The notes below the pieces were generated by a model. It worked only from the letters and a program-made list of their open reading frames with translations. It did not search any database and was not told the DNA's origin. Below, piece after piece: positions 39,981 to 42,377 of a stretch of DNA of 42,377 nucleotides; position 1 is the first letter of the stretch; each line of letters opens with the position of its first letter. This stretch comes from Collinsella sp. (GTDB taxonomy: Bacteria; Actinomycetota; Coriobacteriia; Coriobacteriales; Coriobacteriaceae), in NCBI GenBank assembly GCA_019425005.1, contig JAHYYK010000015.1, positions 1-42,377 on the forward strand. Direction: 5' to 3'. The position numbers and the translations under genes are program-made.

Positions 39981-42104
39981 CTAGCACTGCTTTATGAGAT
40001 CGAGCACCGCGGGGATACCGTCAGCGCTACGGAGTGCAACATAGGTCGGCATACCCGGCCCAAATCCGCCCTGTGTGCGCTTGTCCTGGCACATGGCCTC
40101 CGGGTCAATCAGCTCGTCCACACTCTTTGCCAGGCCGACGGCAATCCAACCGCCGTTGCTGGTCCTGCCTTCTAGCACGGCATGCAGTTTTCGCTTGCCC
40201 GACCTGAAGCCTACGTAGTACTTGGCTATATAGGACTCCCACGAAGGGTTACCACTCAGAACAGACTCGCACACCTCATCGAAAAGCTTCTGGTTGAGTC
40301 CGCCTTCGGCAAAAGTGGGGTGATTCTCCTGCAGAGTCCAGATAGGTGCCTCGTCAGACTCCCCGCGAGAGGGGCGATACTTGTCGACGACATCTGCCGG
40401 AAGATCGGGGTACCTCCATATCTCACACGCCTCTTTCGCCAGCTCGTCCGCGCGCTGCCTAATCTCTTCCTCGCCCCATTTTTCATGCGAGGCAATCGAC
40501 TTGTTCAGGTAGAGCGGGCTGCATTTAAGTCCCACGTTCGGAAGATTGAGCTTGTCCGAGAACGACCGGTTTGAGTACTCCTGGTTGTAGCCCGTCAGCG
40601 TAAGGTTGCCCAGGTTGTTGCATAACCTGTCGTGAATGTCTTCCCAGTTCTCGCCAAGCGATTCCTTCCAGCCATGTTCACCGTCGATCGTCTGGGGCAT
40701 GACGTGCTCAATTTGGTAATTGTCAGCCGAGATGGGCTCCTTCGGGTGGTGCCAGTTCTCCATGCGCTCCAGGTAATAGCGCTTTTTGGAGAAGCGGTTG
40801 TAGCAGTCACGCGTCTTAAACTCCTCGACAAAATGCTCGTCTGTCGGGAAGTACGCAGTCATACCGCTGCTGTGGATAAGGAGCATCGCCGTAACGTACT
40901 CCTCTATATCGTCCTGCTGCTCGAGGTTGCGATACATGCCGGCAAAGAAATTATTTAGACCCGTGGTAAGCCTGCCGCAAACCGCCCGCCTGAACAGGAA
41001 CGACTCGATAGTCTCGCAGATACGCAGAAACGCATCGTGGTTTAACATATTTCCCTCGTAAACCGAGTAAAGCAGCATCAAAAGAGGCCTGATCTGCTTC
41101 ACATCAAGGCTTAGAATTCTGCCGAACACTCGGCGCAGGCCCTCGTCTTTCTCCTTGCCAAGGAACAGCCTGGCATATCTTTGCGCATATTCGCGAAGCT
41201 CCTTCAGCAGGCCCTCAGTATCCCCATCGTAGTCGTCAGCGAAATAGCGTTTGAACTCGTGGTAGGCCTCGTTTTCCTTCGGCATCCTATTGGGAACTTT
41301 GAGCCACAGCCAGTACCAGATAAATGCATTGAACTCTTCCTCGCCAGCTTTTCCGAACAAGCGCTCAAGCGGATGCCAGTAACCCTCGTAGAGCTTGGTC
41401 TGCTCGTCGTTGGGAAGCGACATAAGAACGTAGTTACGAATGAGGTCAATAGGTGTGAGCGGCTTGCCCTTGGAGTTCATGGACTCAAATATGAGCTGGG
41501 CATTATCAACGCCAGCGGTGAGCTTAGTGTCGATGACCTGCACGCGGTTTAGCCCCGCCCAAAGCCTTGCAGGGTCGAATGATTTCCCGTGCATCTTTTC
41601 ACGGAAGAACGCATGGTTCTCGACAATGCGATCCGATTTTTCATCTGGTATGGGAGACCCAGACACAATGGAGAACAGTGTCTCTTTATCGTCCTGCGAG
41701 AGCACCAGCTTGTAGCGCGCCAGACCGTTGTAGTCATCATCGTTAAAAAGGTAATTTTTCCGCAGTGCTGAGATCTTGAGATCGCCAAGGAAGCCGGCCT
41801 TGCCGGGATTACCCTCCAGATAGTCAGCCAAGGCAGCAATCATCAACGAAAACGTCGTCATGCGCTGCTGCCCGTCAATCAGAAGCACGCGCGAAATGCT
41901 CGTGGCAGAGCTCTCGGACTCGGGAATATAGAGCATCGACCCCACGAAGTGCGATACGCCATCACGGCCCGCTCGCATGACGTCATCCCATAGCACCTCG
42001 CACTCTTTTACACTCCACGAGTAAACTCGCTGGTACACGGGAATGACAAACTGCATCTTCGCCACACCCATAAGGTCAAGCAGATTTGCCTCGGTTGCCT
42101 TCAT
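39981..42104 (-). CDS. DUF262/DUF1524 protein, GmrSD-like
   Basis: This 707-aa protein has the architecture of GmrSD-type type IV restriction proteins, which cut modified phage DNA. The N-terminal DUF262 domain has YQRVYSW (24-30) and the nucleotide-site motif DGQQR (77-81). The DUF1524 HNH-nuclease domain has IEHVMPQT (465-472, catalytic H467), GNLTLTGYN (499-507) and SNRSFSDK (511-518). A further domain of about 130 residues at the C-terminus contains YVGFRSGKRKLHAVL. All key residues are present, so it appears intact. GGGGGA precedes the ATG. Antiphage activity is inferred from the family. Confidence 0.88.
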   Translation of the reverse strand: MKATEANLLDLMGVAKMQFVIPVYQRVYSWSVKECEVLWDDVMRAGRDGVSHFVGSMLYIPESESSATSISRVLLIDGQQRMTTFSLMIAALADYLEGNPGKAGFLGDLKISALRKNYLFNDDDYNGLARYKLVLSQDDKETLFSIVSGSPIPDEKSDRIVENHAFFREKMHGKSFDPARLWAGLNRVQVIDTKLTAGVDNAQLIFESMNSKGKPLTPIDLIRNYVLMSLPNDEQTKLYEGYWHPLERLFGKAGEEEFNAFIWYWLWLKVPNRMPKENEAYHEFKRYFADDYDGDTEGLLKELREYAQRYARLFLGKEKDEGLRRVFGRILSLDVKQIRPLLMLLYSVYEGNMLNHDAFLRICETIESFLFRRAVCGRLTTGLNNFFAGMYRNLEQQDDIEEYVTAMLLIHSSGMTAYFPTDEHFVEEFKTRDCYNRFSKKRYYLERMENWHHPKEPISADNYQIEHVMPQTIDGEHGWKESLGENWEDIHDRLCNNLGNLTLTGYNQEYSNRSFSDKLNLPNVGLKCSPLYLNKSIASHEKWGEEEIRQRADELAKEACEIWRYPDLPADVVDKYRPSRGESDEAPIWTLQENHPTFAEGGLNQKLFDEVCESVLSGNPSWESYIAKYYVGFRSGKRKLHAVLEGRTSNGGWIAVGLAKSVDELIDPEAMCQDKRTQGGFGPGMPTYVALRSADGIPAVLDLIKQC

Positions 42105-42171
42105 TTGTGCAATCCCCCTTATCTTGTTTACGTCACTTATGGTCGGCCCTCCACCGAACGAAGGACGTTAA

Positions 42172-42377
42172 ATGCAAGAGCGTCAAGGTGCAGAAGCAAC
42201 CGGGGCACTCATATCACTAGATTTTACAACGCTTGTTGCAGGTGCGATTTTGCATGCATTAAAGCATGGCGTTGGGACGCGATTCCTTAGGACGCGATTG
42301 TATGCAAATGAATGCCCATCAAGTTCCGATGGCTCCCCCTATGAGAAGAGGGTGGATGCCAAGGGCCGCGTGACTAG
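42172..42377 (+). CDS. Unrecognised gene start, cut by the window edge
   Basis: A reading frame opens at ATG 42172 and has 68 codons without a stop before the window ends. GAAGGA lies 6 nt upstream, a good ribosome binding site, and an in-frame TAA stands just before at 42169-42171. The visible N-terminus, MQERQGAEATGALISLDFTT, is followed by a mildly hydrophobic segment and then a basic, Ser-rich stretch. It is divergent from the GmrSD-like gene with 67 bp between them. No family is recognised, and its reality depends on the sequence beyond the edge. Confidence 0.4.
   Translation, partial: MQERQGAEATGALISLDFTTLVAGAILHALKHGVGTRFLRTRLYANECPSSSDGSPYEKRVDAKGRVT

Overview
The window reads as a chromosomal segment of a Collinsella-like coriobacterium (class Coriobacteriia, Actinomycetota). 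Reasons: high GC, strong AAGGAG/GGAGG ribosome binding sites, Gram-positive-type zinc-lid adenylate kinase, a zinc-type S14, and ribosomal proteins L31 and L17 with long Ala/Lys/Glu tails. The genus is inferred from general resemblance; no search was run. No rRNA, tRNA, CRISPR array or intact insertion sequence was seen.

Layout. (1) 1-1020: rpmE (L31) on the minus strand with its promoter, a structured leader and a terminator, then a copy of a dispersed repeat. (2) 1033-7224: an ABC-transporter island. On the minus strand lie a duplicated permease, its ATPase, a permease-ATPase fusion and a small Tyr-rich secreted protein. A DUF2975-like membrane protein and a Cro/CI-type regulator diverge from it. 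The gene set resembles a bacteriocin or peptide export/immunity locus. (3) 7225-8345: a 5'-truncated tyrosine recombinase, a large palindrome and the second copy of the dispersed repeat. (4) 8346-14260: ACT-domain protein, citrate synthase, two Cof-type HAD phosphatases and adenine deaminase. (5) 14270-22711: tyrS, a U32 peptidase-family protein, a class A penicillin-binding protein with a low-complexity tail, argR, a GT2-like glycosyltransferase and truA. (6) 22754-32691: the spc and alpha ribosomal protein operons, from rplE to rplQ. Internal promoters are proposed before rplE and infA, and a UUCG-loop terminator follows rplQ. The usual upstream partners (rplX, rplN and the S10 operon) are absent and the molybdenum genes stand in their place. 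(7) 32837-36147: xdhC, yqeB, yqeC and mocA, a maturation set for selenium-dependent molybdenum hydroxylases, with no hydroxylase gene in view. (8) 36313-42377: a YheO-like PAS/HTH regulator, a single-pass membrane protein, an AAA/DUF4143 ATPase preceded by four 33-bp direct repeats, an unrecognised small protein, a GmrSD-like DUF262/DUF1524 protein and a gene start running off the right edge.

How the parts work together. Regions 6 and part of 5 form the growth core: ribosome, RNA polymerase alpha, SecY, Adk, Map, IF-1, TyrRS and TruA. Region 7 supplies cofactor handling for a molybdenum hydroxylase, which with adenine deaminase at 12171-13991 fits purine salvage or breakdown. Regions 2 and 8 look accessory. 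Intergenic gaps are rich in long inverted repeats, several built around a GTCCCC/GGGGAC stem, which suggests a family of dispersed palindromic elements. Many start sites below were moved to the internal ATG with the best ribosome binding site.
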